Positions 1-14,200 are shown, counted from the first letter of the stretch. The stretch: 60,000 nucleotides of DNA from Membranipora membranacea (GCA_914767715.1 OU612067.1:29364162-29424161), one strand, 5' to 3'. Translations and numbers: made by a program. Notes: a model not told the origin generated them from the sequence alone.

Positions 1-244
1 GTGCTGACTCTGCCATTGATCTATAAACACACAACAATACATCACAAGATGGAATACTACATCAAATAAACAGCTGATGTAAAACAATCACCTTCAGCCG
101 GAAGCTGAGGCACCTGCTGACTATAAAATGAATTTCTGAATGAACATGAATTGGTAATCAACTATGTGGGGAGGCAATTCCAAACAGAGGCAGCTCCAAA
201 TGCTTTAGTTTGAATTGTTATAATTATCTGTATTTAGCGGATGA

Positions 245-299
245 GGTTATAACAGAGACTATAGAATATAGAATACCTATAGTCTCTGGTTATAATACC
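245..299. repeat. Short hairpin with GAGACTATAG arms
   Basis: A left arm near 245-264 ending in CAGAGACTATAG and a right arm near 277-299 beginning CTATAGTCTCTGG are inverted copies with a loop of about 12 bases. The same TATAGTCT word recurs in inverted-repeat settings near 33800 and 38765-38835. It may be a small foldback element; I cannot assign it to a family. Confidence 0.5.
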
Positions 300-2181
300 A
301 CTGTGGTTGTTGGGAAATTCAGGTTTATTTCAAAATTACTACTCCATGAAAATTTATTCAGCTAAATTGTGTTTTCTAAAACATGACCCTACCATAGACA
401 TCATAGATAAATGGTCACTTTGCTATTATTAATAACCCTGACAACATTGACAACATTGTCCGAGTCTTTGACCGAATTCCATGACCACAATCAGTGGGTT
501 CGCTGGTAAAAGTCAACCGAAGTCTATGGTTCAAAACAAACTTTTCATCCGTTATGCAAAACTAGTTGGTGGTGTCTTGTATTAATTAATTCCAATTATT
601 GATTTGATTTATCAGTCGTGCTCAATTATCTGAGTAAGGCTATCTCTGTCAGGTCGGAAGTACTTGGTAGAGTACGCTAGCATATCTCCCACCCACACTC
701 TAACGCTAACCCGATTAACCTCTTACTTATTGGCTAGATGTACCCGCAGTTATTGATTCTATTTCACGTCACGGTAGCGAAATCCCAAAATTTTGACAGC
801 AACTAATTGAATTGCAATATGATAAATTACCTTCACTTTACAAGGATTAACTTCAATAATGATTTATCTATCACGTTATTTGCTTTTCTTATTGTAAAGT
901 TGTTCCTACGTTGCCCCCTTTTTTTGCCTCTTTCCAAAGGTCAGCCTCAAGACACAGAAATGACCTAACAATAATTACTGTACACACACTAAGTATTTAA
1001 CCGAATTCCTTGCTAATTCTAGAAGCAATTATCAAATAGTATTGATCTATTCAAGTCATTCTCATATTCTAATTTTGATGCAAAATACCAAGGAACATTT
1101 TCATTTATCTAAAAAAGGTGAATATGCACTTAGTTCTTTTTGATGCTCTGATGGTTATTAACTTAGTGTGTCCGGTCCCCGAATCCAATCATGACTACAG
1201 AGTTATTCAGCTGTTGATAAGTCAGCATAAAATTAGACAGCAATGTAGCTCCTACAAAAACTAACAGTTGAGCATTTTTTTGGTGAAGCGAGGAAAACTC
1301 CAAAATGAAAAAATCATTGCTAGCTGAAGTAACATAGTATTTTTAGCTATCGGAGTTATGACTTAGTAACAGGAGTAGAGACTCACAATCATCAGCTTAC
1401 AGTTTGCAGCGAAAATATGTTATTTATTATATTATGATATATAATTAATTCTTGCATTGTCATTTTGTCCATAAATGTCGAATATGGAGAATCTTCTCCA
1501 TTAACTTGATTCGTAATTTTCATCCTGATTTCTGATCCTGATTTTCCTGACACTGCTGGTTGTGTGGCTCAAATATAAAGTTTTATACATCAATTCCCAT
1601 GATGAGGTACATCTGAAAGGCATATGAGTTTTCTAAGTTGTTTGATCCAACTTATTTTGTACAAAACCTGCACTGCAACAAATGATTAACCGCTTCGCTT
1701 GTGAATCGGTATTTTACTTTGAGAATTGCTGGAAAATTGAATTGACTTATTTGATATCATATGATAAGATTTAACAAGTTGGGCGATATAGTTGGTTGCA
1801 GAACATCCACGCATGAACCTGTCCAGATTATTGTACATTAATGGAGGATAAAATCTTAATAATTTAATAAAATTGAGGTCTTGTGAACATTTCAAAGCGG
1901 CATACGTAAGAGAAACCACTTCGCAGACCAACTGTAGATAGATTATATTAATTATTACACCTTGCGATGAGATTATCTCACGGATTAACTTGCCCAGGGC
2001 CTCAGATTGTGCAGAGATACAGCCCAAAGCGTGCTAGATGTGCGCTTAATCTGCTCTTAACAGCTCTTGAACTCGACCCTCACACGCCCCCTCCCCTTGT
2101 TCCCAAAATACAAGTGAATCCTTGGAATTTTTACAGCTGCCTCGAGACATAATTTTTTTCAATATTGCTCATAAAATAAGC

Positions 2182-2589
2182 TCACTGACAATAATCGGCT
2201 TTAATACATCGGATTATGTTGTTAATTTCTTGTTTTAGTAGACAATTCCACACCTCAGCATACTTTCCCACACATTGGATACATCTTTCACACACATCTA
2301 CAGCTAATAGTCTCGCTGTTGCATATGTGTATACATCATTGTTTTTGTAATAATAACACCAGCTGCAATTTAAACTGACGTACATATTCGCTTTTCTCTC
2401 CAGACAGACATGTAGAGTAGGAGGATGTCTGGGATTATCAGACAGACAGCTCAGTACCACGTCTGACCTGACACCTACACCAAGTCCACACCGATCGAGC
2501 GCCGAGATGACCCCCAGTGATGTTTGTTGTTGTATAATCAATTTAAATGAACTGTATATTGTTTTTTGAAGTGGGCATTCTGAACTCAT
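2182..2589 (-). other. Unassigned 135-codon ATG-initiated open frame
   Basis: The frame starts with a real ATG and encodes 135 residues with about ten cysteines, several in its second half (for example VCERCIQCVG). It is less AT-rich than its surroundings. No family was recognised, there is no clear signal peptide and no partner exons were found. It could be a terminal exon of an unknown gene, a transposon remnant or chance. It lies beyond the last GPLD1-like exon on the same strand but does not continue that protein in phase. Confidence 0.2.
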
Positions 2590-3525
2590 CCAACATAGGA
2601 GGCAAAAAGTTAAGTTCTGCGAAAGACTATGTTTCCTGGGTACCTGGACAGAATGTCAACAATCATCTATCACTATATCTTAACTGAGTGTTTCCTTGTT
2701 GGGTTCTAGCCTCTTCAAGACCATCTTAAAAATTAGACTGGATACTTAAAACTATTTATATTAATTATATTCGAGTGCACTCAAATTTTTTTGGTCAATG
2801 ATCACTGATACACAGGTCGTTTTGGACAAAATGACACCGGCAATGTAATATCATATTCACCACTACTGCCCAGCATTTCACCTTAACATAGGATAATATT
2901 TTCCACCCTATTTATAGCAGTCCTGTTATGACAACCGTACACATCTTTTTATCTTTGGCATACCTGTAAGCCATAATGTGCTGGTTTTTCCTTGCCTCCA
3001 TATTTACTTCTGTCCATTCAGTTTTATCACTGAACTAAATCACTGAACAATCTTGAACGTCTAATTGAACCAAAGCTCCAAACTATTTTGGCTTCAGATA
3101 ATCCAGATTGGTTAGAAAAGGTAAAACTTTTGGTTTTTTTTATTAATCTTGTGATTAATTGTAGGACCAGAATGGCAGAACCATGCAAATTTATGATCAA
3201 GGTGTTATCCTCCGTCAAACCAATATTTTGGTTGACCTGCACCTCAACAAATACCTACATAAATGTTTGTTTGTATTTGTCAAAGGATCCAGCTTCTAGA
3301 TGATTGATGAGACGTATAATTCTATTATGCCTATTTGGCATTATTTTACCAAAACTTCTCCCTCAACTTTAAACTTCTCCCTCAAGTTTGACTGACAAAC
3401 CTAGGACCATTATTGAAGCTTTCGGTGCCCTTATTTGGGTATAAAGAATCAGATATTGGCCAACCCAAAGGAGCTATAGCCCCTTATTCACTCAAACCAT
3501 TGCTTTATTATACGCGTGTACTTAC

Positions 3526-6500
3526 CTTATTTTTATATTTTAATACAGCCAGTGATGATCCCAAGTGTGCCTTATTCTCCTCCCAGCTCAGTAAGCTTGA
3601 TGCCTGTCAAGTATTCATATCATATATATTAATAAAGTTGCTGGGTGACCCGATAAATATTGGACCAAGCAAGAAAAGAAGCGATGCTAGTTCTGTCTAG
3701 TGGATGGAATGCTTTGTATTGGCTGGAAAACTTTTTAAGAATTTTATATGATGTGAGTGGCGCCAGTAAAACTTTGGTAATCCATTTCATATTGGGGACT
3801 ACCCTAAATTAGTAGCAAGTGTTAGCTAACATTAAGTCACCCCAAAACAAGCCAATCTAACGCTAGCTGATATTGTCTCCTATAAGGTACACACTAACAT
3901 CTGAACTTACAATCACTGTAGGGCAGGGTTTGAACAGATGACCTTGACATACTGAGTCATCAAAGTCATTTAGATTGAGTTGCCCATCCTTACTACTATA
4001 TGTCATCACTATACCCTGTTCAGCTATAGTAAACAAAAAGTCCATGATGAGTATTACTCAAATTGAAACTATTGTACTGCTTGGTGGTCCTAGGAACTGA
4101 GGGGAACAAAAGCCAGATTAACATCGCGTTACTAGTTGTATTTGGGCTGTCATATATCACTCTGGGCCTTTTTAATGGAGCCATATAATCCTTTTTCATT
4201 GTCTCAGAAAGCAGTGAACAGCTCTGAAACCTGACCTCTGGCAGGTCTTGTTATATGATGACTATGGGGAAGGAATATTTTAATTGAACGTTTCCTAAAT
4301 CATCTATACTTTAAAAATCAAAGTTACCTCCATATAAAGTCTCAGTAGGATCATCTGTGTAGTGTGGCGCTGCAACAACGAGGTCATCGAAACCGTCCCC
4401 ATCGACATCATGGAACTAAAATTTTGGATTACATAACCAGGGTAATGTTATAAGTATGGATCGTGACAAACAGATAGTACACAGCAAAGCCGTGAACGAA
4501 TAATGTCTACTGTGCAAAAACGGAAAACCGATAAATCCTTATTCCTGACGATTATGAACTTTAAGCTGCATTCGTGTTACATAACAATTTAAAAAAACGG
4601 AATAGAGCAATGAAATTTAAAAGATGATGTGTCCGCACGATGATTCAATGACATTGAAATGCGAAGTTGATTCAAAAGTGACGTTGATGCGGCGTGTCAC
4701 GGCCTGATGTGGCCTATTAGGTCCAGACACTAGATTGACCACATCCAGGCGGTTGAGCTCCAGGCGCTAAAAAGCTTGAAACAGTCAAGGGTGTCCAGCA
4801 AGGAAATTGCATCTGAAATGTCATTAAAGATTTTAATTTCATTAAAATGTGATGATATTATGACAACTTGGCACTTTTGATAAGGGAATAGAGAATAGGG
4901 CCAACATTTTGAGTGACACGGCGCTATTAAATTGATATTTATAACACTCGGCAATAAAAAAGCTACACGTCTCTCAAGTCAACCACATTCCAGCTATAGT
5001 ACAATGTGTTTAAGATTTTATCTCATGAAAATCATGGAAAAAATGAAGAATTATTTGCTGTTTTTGCATCTTTCACAATTTATAACAAAAGAATTACATA
5101 GACCGGCACTAACAGTAAGTTCAAGAATTTTTGTTTGCAAAAAATCAAAACATTCCAACTTCAATAATTGCTTTGTTAGATCAGAATTGCCTACTGGTTT
5201 TCAGCAAAAATTTATCGAAATCTTCTCGAATGACTTTTGTTTTATGGGAACTTATGTCTTATCCGATGAACAAAACCCAAGTAAACTAGCAGCGTTGTTC
5301 GGAAACGATGTGGATAGAATGTTTGTGTAAACTGTCATTCAATAAATCCACACTAACATAAGCTGTTGGATCCTCTGAGATTGACTTGGTAGAAGTTATA
5401 ACCATCGGATATCACATATCGTTACTTACCTGAATATTTGAGCCAAACATCGAAAATTGTCTATCACCGTAGATTACTTGACTTGGCCCTCGGTCCTTGC
5501 CAGAAATCAGACTAGATAGGTTGTACACAGCTACCCCTCCAACCTGAGACAGATTAGCGTGAATTCCAAATATAGTGCCATTGGCCACATCTGGAACAAA
5601 TCAAAATAAAGCAGAGTTTTACCATGTCCAGGTAGGCGAGTATATACGCCAAGGTACCTACTTGAATGAAAGATATTCCACAGTGCCGTTTTAACTGCGA
5701 ATTGTGACCAACCATGTATGAATCAGTGTGTAAAGTGTGGTATTGTTTCAAACAAAACCCACCCCTGAAATGTAAATATGAGCTGGAGTTAAGTTAAGCT
5801 GGTTTGAGGTTTTCGCTAGCAGCAAATTTCCCTTGCTCAAGTAGGAGTTGATATATAATAATGGGGTCAAGTGAAATCTTGTTCTATCAAGCGGAACTCT
5901 AAGTCTATGACCTTGACCCATTCAGACCACCCATATAGTTATAGATACATACCTACACTGTCCATACCGACAGCGAGGACCGCCTCACTGGAGTTCTTAT
6001 AAGGATAGCCGACAGCGAGACTGCTGCCAAGATGCTCATACTCTGTGCTGCCGATTATCTGACCAATCATGTTCAGTTTTGGTAGTCTCCATATAGTAAC
6101 CAAACCGACAGCCTGCGTGTCGTTAGAGCTATGCTCGCAATCTTTTCTGAAATATATCATTTTAGTTTGTCATGAATATTATGCTTTAACTTTGTTTTTG
6201 AATCCTGGTATTGGAACTCCATCCTCGCCAATATAATGCAGCTAACAAAGGTAAGAGGGGGAGGAGATGTGAAATTCATGGTACAAATAAATGGTCAGTA
6301 AAATTGCACTGGGTGACTTGAAAACAAACATTCATGTTTCTGCTAGTAGGATCTAGTAAAAAAACAAAAATGTCTGAGAGTTTGGACTAATGTCCTCAGA
6401 TTATCGGCCACAAACTCATTTTATAGTAGCTGAATTATCCAGGCATCCATACAAAACAGACTTAACTCCACATTTATGAAGCCCTTGTAGGTTATCTCTA

Positions 6501-9500
6501 ACGCTATGATCTTGACCATAACGACAGCTTATACTTAGAATACAACTATGTAAAAGCGACACAAGACAACATGAGGGGACTCAGATTCCTGGCTGAAAGC
6601 TGGACGGAGTATCATGGTTAGAAGATAGCTGTGGTTATATAAGTGAACTTCAAAGCATTAAATCTTATTTAATTGATATTTTGTATCCATTTGGTATAAA
6701 TTACGAGGAATTAGAATTAAATGAAAAATTAATCAACACTGTAGAGCCATTGAGAAAAATAACTGGCATTATAGCGCCATTAAAAGACACCAGTGGGAAT
6801 TCACAGAAGTCTTGCCAATTCTATCAATGGAACGAATTTACAAATTTTCCACTCAAATTGCCAATCAATCTTTATTATTGTTATTATTATTATTTTGGAG
6901 GTTAATTTTGGCAAGTGGAAAATGATGAATGATCTCCTGATATTCTACATATATGATGATTTATGAAGGTAATTAATATGCACACGGGTGTCATTGATAC
7001 TCCTATATATCAGTGCCGGATTCAGGCCTATAGTTCCAGGGGAGGCAGGAGGCACTGCCTCTCCTAAAAAACTAAATACAGTGGCCTAAAAACACTGATT
7101 AAATAGTCCATGTCAGAATCAGCCCCTCTGGGATTTCCATTTGCTAATTTGTAGGCCTTAAGTTGCTTGGTGATGCTTTATTTTGCCTTGAACTTTTGCC
7201 TCCCTTCCACCTGTATACCATTGTCGCAATCAATTTGGTTGAAATACTGCCATATATCTACATGGATGCGATTCCATGTTTTACCACAATAACATGCTGG
7301 TTGCAGTTAAAAAAATGTTCTATACAAAATATTACCGTTTTTACATCCTAATTTGATATCTGAGGTTTTGAGATTCCCTTGTCATTGACAGTAAAATGAA
7401 ATAAGTGTCGCTATAGAAAACTTTCAGAGCTACTACACTCAAGTATTGTGAAAACTGCAAAAAAAACTCGCATATTAAATCATTTCTTACCGTAATTTAA
7501 AGGTAAATAAGCCCACTTTATGTGTTTCGGAGGATCATACTGCCCAACAGAAATTGATCAATGGTCTTTTGTTATATTAATATAACTCAAATCTTAATCT
7601 TTAATCCCTACAAACTGATATTAAACTTTTGTTCATCACCTTTGCCAACACCATTTTCACTAACTACTGATCATGTTTTTACTTTACCACCTCCGCCGCA
7701 TAGCGGTTGGCCTCGGTCAAGGATGGCGCCAAAAAGACGATTGCGGCAAAGATAATCGATGGCTAAATTCCTGCTGAATTTCCTGGCTTAGATGCGGTTT
7801 TGATTTACGCTACGAGCGGCGTACAGTCATCTGACCATTCCACTACCCTCCAGTATGGTATACACTAAAGGTTGGTTTAGCCAGGTTTTATTCTAGGTTA
7901 AGGTGAGAACTTATATATAGTAAAAAAAATGAGTAAAGATGGCGACCCTTTTCCTTTCCCAAACTCTTTAATCCTCTAGGGTAGACAAACAAAACACAAT
8001 GTTCAGCTATGTACAGTAAAGAATGTGTAGGAAATCCTCTCATTCCCTACCTTGAGCATTGTCTATAATACGGGGCGGAGACCACCAGATAGCTGCCATC
8101 CTTACTATGACTAACTATCATAGTCTTACCAAACCAGCTGGTATTAGCACCTAGCTAGAGAAATAAAAAGGTAGGTAAGTCAAACAGTGAGAAAACTAGT
8201 CAACCCAAGTCTTATATTGCCATCATCCCAGGTCAATATACCTGTTATCGGAATTGCCCTCTCCTTCCAAGATGCAAGTGAATTGCAGCAAACTTGATCA
8301 AGGTTAAATTGCTGGGGAAAAAAGATATACTGCACAGTATACTAGAAGCAAATTGGGTCAACACTGTCTCTGATCAGGTGCTTATATCATGTGTGAACTG
8401 CAAAATTTGACAACTTAAAACCAGTTATACTCCTTGTCATTCATATATATGATAGTGTGATACTCACCCCGGGAGCTCTGATACACTTCAGAGTGGTAAA
8501 GTTGAAGTTTTTACTGCTAATCATGACACAAACTTTCCCTGACTGAGGACCAGCAGGACCCGGAGATAACGGGGATCCCACCAGGAGGTCGGGGTGTCCA
8601 TCTAAGTCCACATCAGCTGTGAGCAGGCTCAATCCTTCATTGTCATACAGAGGCTTGAAAACAGTGTGTGTAAATTAAAATAGATATGCACCCAGGGTGG
8701 AAGTTGGAGTGATGGAAGTACGAAATGTGATTTAATCATACACCTAATCTAAGTGCTCAGACAGCTGTAATGTGAGTGGCATTACATTATCATTACATTA
8801 CAGGGTGTATGATAATGTATGCCACCAACTGCACTGAAGCCGTCTGAGCATTAAGACTATCCTACACCTAATATCAGTCATAACACATGTCCTGTCTTGT
8901 CATCTCCAGGATTTAAAGTACAGATTAAATATTCATATGGATGGTGACACTTGGCAGTATTCCAAAGGGACATTTGACATTTTTTTTGGTTTTTGTTTCC
9001 TCTTTTTTTTTACACACGCTCGACCCACCTAATCTTTATGAATGAATCTATCTACCATTACAATCTATGCCACTTTAGATTGATTGTAATGAAAGGAAGC
9101 CCCATTTCTGAAAACTCTCTTTAGGGCTAGACTTTCTTACACACACATTTAAATACTACAGCGACCTTGCTGGGGGGTTGATGAAAAGGGAGATTATAAG
9201 CATAGAATACACTTTTTGACACCTAAGCAGGATACAATTACAACCTGTTAATTTGATTATAGAATTTTGTGGTATATCTAAAGAATTAGCATAGTGATGT
9301 GGGATGATGAATGACCAGACACTGTGTCATATACTACAACTGCTTTGTCCATTTCACCTCCTGCCCAAGGTCTCTGGGACGCAGAGTTCAATAAGGAGGT
9401 TAGGGCGAGGAGTTACACATCTAAGAGGGTAGTGTAGACTGACAATGGCCTCTTTATGAGTGCCAGTGCTTGCGGTGAGCGCCGTAATCTACACATTAAT

Positions 9501-11204
9501 CTAAGTACGCGCCTACTTTCCCCGGAGTTATTACTATTAGATAGAAGACAATAAACAATTTATTACACGAGTAAGTTTCCGAATCACTCTCTTGCGGTCG
9601 TTGAGTGCCTGGCGAGCTGTAGTGCAAAGACCGCCCAGGCTCTTTGAGTTTTGATTCTAGTAATCCCTGAGAATATCAGAAAATGAGCCTTTCATGCGGC
9701 AAATTTGAAATTATTAACACATCATTTTGTGAGTCAAAGTTGCCCTTTCTCAGAATGAAACAAGAGAAGACTATCCCCTGTTGCCCTGCCCTTGTTCTAC
9801 ATTACTGAGACCCTGCTTCAATTTTAATGTTTTTGTTCTGAGTCAAAAAGCAGGTTATACCTTTATGAGGTTCAATGGTGGGATTAACTGCTGGAGCTCT
9901 ACAAGTTAACAATATCCAGGTCAATTATTTAGTCTAGCAATTATTGGTGATAATTACTTACTGCATCCTTAGGATTGTAAACAATAGAAGGGCGCTCTGG
10001 GAATGTGTTGTTCTTATTTCCAAACCACACATATAATCCGCCCTGGAACGGAAAATAAAAAGTCAAGACAACAACATATGAAGAGCGGCTGTCAATGTCG
10101 GCTATTAAAATACCACATGATCTTTGGATTTCTATGTACAGTGAATGATTTATCAGACTAGCCAACTCATGAGTATGAGCAAATAAAGCAGCAGTTCAAA
10201 ATCTCATCACATTCTCACTTACAGTATATGTGAGATTCTGCCAGTTCTTATTTGGAGAGCTGACTACTATATCGTTATATCCGTCCAGATTAATGTCCAG
10301 TACAGCGACAGCTCTGCCGAATCTTCCAGCTGAGTCAGCAGGTCCTCTCAGTGTTATATTAGCTATTTCCTCTACAGAGAAATTTCCTGATGGTAAACCC
10401 GCCTCTGTGCCTGGGAGTAAATATAACAACATTATGATAGTGATAATATATAACAAATATCATAATGTTATTACCAGCGAATCAGGCAGTGCAGTTTGGT
10501 TTGTCCAAATTTGTTCGATTCAGACCTATAAAACTTGCAACAAATTGGTAGCCAGAGAGTTTGTTAGTGATGATTCATATGTTTATCCTTTCTTTAAGTC
10601 AGATACTCACCATATAGGATGAACACTCTGCCCTCATAGTTAGTTTTATTCTCAGAAGCATACATCGGTGATGAGATTAACAAGTCTGTGATGTTATCAT
10701 TATTCACATCAGCAGCGAGCACCAATCTGTATAGTAAAGATATTACAAACACTCATATATGATCAGATGTGAAGGCTGTTTTGCAGCACAGCAAAGTTAA
10801 TCATAGCTGCCAGACCACCCGCTGTGACATAGCGTCAGTGAATATCGACGATGATTTAAATGATTGGTTGAATTGGGTATTGCCTCCCCCCTCACCTTGG
10901 CTCACCAGAAGAATGTGTATAATCAAAATGCAGGCAAACTTGAGTGAGTGAGTGAAGTTTAATAATTTCAAAACTTGAAAAGTATAAGAACAATCTGCAG
11001 CCTGGGATAATAAGGAGAGATTCATAGCCAAGCCGAGCCAAGTAACGAGGAATTTAATAAACATGAAAAGTCCAAAACAAACTGAGAGAGGCGGAGTCAA
11101 TCATAACTGAGCTCATAAGTAGAAAGAAATGAAGTTGGATAATTATAAGTATCCCAGACTTACTTGCCGAGTCTTGAGTATGGTTTATTAGTAGAGATCA
11201 CAGT
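3526..11204 (-). CDS. GPLD1: GPLD1-like gene: FG-GAP beta-propeller (exons 11-21)
   Basis: Residues from about 340 to 789. Successive blades carry calcium-loop motifs of the integrin-alpha/FG-GAP type: AADVNNDNITDLLISSP (exon 12), AVLDINLDGYNDIVVSSP (exon 13), LTADVDLDGHPDLLVGSP (exon 15) and HDVDGDGFDDLVVAAP (exon 19). Each GAP-type strand is followed by an FG-type motif such as RFGRAVA, SWFGKT, EHLGSSLAVG, SMFGSN or AHLGSSLAVL. In the plasma enzyme of vertebrates this propeller packs on the catalytic domain. The last exon found ends after KYKNK with a clean GTAAGT donor at 3520-3525, so at least one more exon follows. Introns hold a MITE copy, a SINE, a foldback repeat and an unidentified coding remnant. 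Confidence 0.88.
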
Positions 11205-14200
11205 CTGTGGATTTAATACCAATTTACTCAACTTTTTTCTCTGCTGCTTAATCTGCTGGATTTTCTTTAACAAATGGGATAGGCATGATTGTATGGAAAG
11301 TACAATACTGGTAAAATATTCTGGTCAACCAACAGGAGCATGCGAATCACCCATCACTGAAGAGCTAACACAGACAGTTAATTGTAGTTTGAGAAAACAT
11401 TAACTGAATGGTTCCTATAACCACGCCACAGGCTAGAAAACATTGTGGGGGCATGACCACCATTCACAATATCTACAGGTACAGAAATTAAAGTCGTGCA
11501 AATTAGTACTTCTATGTAATCACCTTGTTTTTCGACACCACCACAGCTCCATTCTTAGTTTTCCTCTTACTGATATCGCTGTGTTTGAGAGGTTTTCTGT
11601 TTATATAGAGTGAAGAGATTCCCTCTCTGGAGGAGATTCTGTGAGTGTCGACCGCAGGACTGCCTTCACTCATAGAAGAGTTACATCTTATGAAGAGTGG
11701 GTTATCAGGTGTAGAGCAATCTCTACAAAGATATCGCAGTGACTTTTCATAAATATCGGCACAATCCTGGCTTGAACAACTTTCTCATATTACCTGGCTG
11801 GTACTGCGTGGCATTTAACATTAGGCTGACAATGTTCTACATTATAATATGATATAAACAAGTATATAAGGTAACTGGTCTATGTAGTTGTCTACTTATG
11901 AGCGGACAACTCCGCTAACATTATCTTATGTATGTATTTGTATGAGACCAAGGAGTTTGGGACATATATCCCGAACTCACTGATGAGACACTATGTCCAT
12001 ATGCAAGCTCAATTTTTTCTCAGCAGAGTATTTCAGATGTATTATGACATACCCAAACCCCTTCTCCAGTATATGTATGATATTATCCCATATATGAGTA
12101 GTCCACAGAGCCATATCATACATACCACCCAAGAAGAATGAATCAAGCTGCTGGGTTAGGAAGGGACTCTGTTTCGCAGTCCACTCATATATCTATAAAA
12201 TTGTGATATTCAGTGTACAAAACAATACACCTGTCATTGCATACAACTTCCCATCTAGATAGCCCAGTGGTGTAAGTGGACTTTTTTCTTTGTGGGTCCT
12301 CTACTCTCTGGTTTGAAAATCGTTTTGAGAATCTTTTGCAATTTATGGATCAAATTATGGAGAAATATGGATCTGTTATAGTATGATTGATATCTGGTCA
12401 AAAGAGACAATGTTTTTGAACAGAATCCAGTGGAAACTGTGTTCGAAAGGTTCCCCCTCTATTTCTTTATGGGAACTCAGTTCTCACCAGTTCCCACTAT
12501 CTCAGAACACAGAGATAGCCATACACAGAGTAAACAAAATAACCCCAAGACTCACTCCACCATTAAAGCCACGTTTTTTCTTTGATTGAAACAAAACAAC
12601 ACAAACGTCATTCAAGGGAAATTTATGAGATTGCCGCAGCCATCTAATTACAAAGGAAAGTATTTACCAATGGTGACAACCTCTCACAGCAACACTTACC
12701 TCACCAAGAGCAATCTTCTCACCTAGTCTGCAATAATTAAACATAAGAATAAAGTTGAAAAGAAAGCATCTATTGTCCATGACAACAAACCGGTATCAGA
12801 TTTCAATCTCAATGTGTAAAGATATATGCACATGGAGAATGATATTATTTTTGAAAAAAATTAGTCATAAACTACAGTCGGAATAATTATAACAAATTTA
12901 GGATTACATCTAAGGAGACTCATCATAATGTTTTACTTACATGGCTAACAAAGTAAGTTTTACTTACTGACCTAAAAAATGTATGTATACTTACACAGCT
13001 AAGAAGATAAGTGATGTACACTCCTCGATGACCTCAGAGTTCATTGTATTACTGCTGCCATAGTAACGCTTGTATATTTTTGCTAAATCCTTCACCGGAA
13101 TATACCTAAAGTTGTGAAACTGTGAACAGTGAAAAAGACCCTGGCCCCTGTGAGATGAAAATGACAGCAGTTAAGACCTCCAGCAGTGGCATGTGCGTTA
13201 AATCATGTTTGATCCTGTTCTACTTGTAGCAGTTGGCAGTTTGAGGGTGAGAAACTTCTAATACAGGCTGAATGGATAAAACTCAATCTATATGTGCGTA
13301 GGGGAAAATAAACCATTGCAGAAAAGAAGGTGAATTTCAGATAGAAATATATAAATTTTTACCATTGTTCAGCTTGGATGTAGGAATAGTCTCCCCTGAA
13401 ATCATTGATGACATCACCGCCAAGATCAGCACAAGTGTGAGCTGTATCATATACTCCATGAAAGTCTATCTGTAGAAAGAGGAATATTGATTTTGAATTT
13501 CAACAAAAACATGTCAGAAGTCAGAGTTGTCTACTTTTTGTAGAAATCAAAAAGTAAGTAACTAAATCCGCGTTAGCTTAGTTGAGATCGTTGACTTGTA
13601 TTATTTCTATTTGTCAATGGTTGGGATTTTCAATGTCATACCAATTTCCTACAACACTATTATCAGCTTAGAATTATGAGCCAACCCTCAATCAAGCTTA
13701 GAGTCTTTAGCTGTGTCTACTCGGACACAGTGCGTATAGTGGGAATTTAATTCAGCCCCATAGTTCAGGGCCCCTAGTTCTAGGATTACATTGGCTAATT
13801 ATACGCCTTAAATTGCTTTAGGAGGGGCTTACAGCACCCCTATTTAGCACACTCCTGTACAAGGTAGGAATGGGCAAGCTAGGCTATTTTCCGGAGAGCT
13901 CACCTCCTTAAGCAGCATGGGTACTGACCGGGATTCGAACCTGCAACTCTCAGATTGAGAAGCTCGAATCCTAACCACTACGCCACCCTGCCTGCCACAT
14001 GATGCAATGCATGATACACACATATATATATATATATATAATAATATTCACAGGGAAGTCAATCACATCTAATGTAGAAGGTTGTCAGTACTTACGGCGG
14101 CCATCGTCCTGATGAAGCCTTGTTTTATACCCAGGCTGTGCCATGTGATATCAGCCACTTGATGTGAGACGAATCCTAGAAGAAATACAACCAGCTTCTC

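Larger units (their letters stand above)
1..3525. other. Downstream flank of the GPLD1-like gene, no gene recognised
   Basis: No family could be recognised here. The missing last exon(s) of the GPLD1-like gene, about 30 residues by comparison with the vertebrate enzyme, should lie here or beyond the window edge, but no segment continued the last propeller blade in the right phase. The stretch also holds a short perfect hairpin at 245-299 and an unassigned minus-strand frame at 2182-2589, both listed separately. The rest is AT-rich without visible repeats. Confidence 0.5.

Noticed and set aside
1686-2027. Minus-strand 113-codon frame
   Set aside because: No recognisable domain, does not start with ATG and does not continue the GPLD1-like protein.
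13919-13988. Possible functional tRNA gene on the minus strand
   Set aside because: A and B boxes are present, but the anticodon arm lacks a 7-base loop and a SINE body follows, so it is a tRNA-derived SINE.
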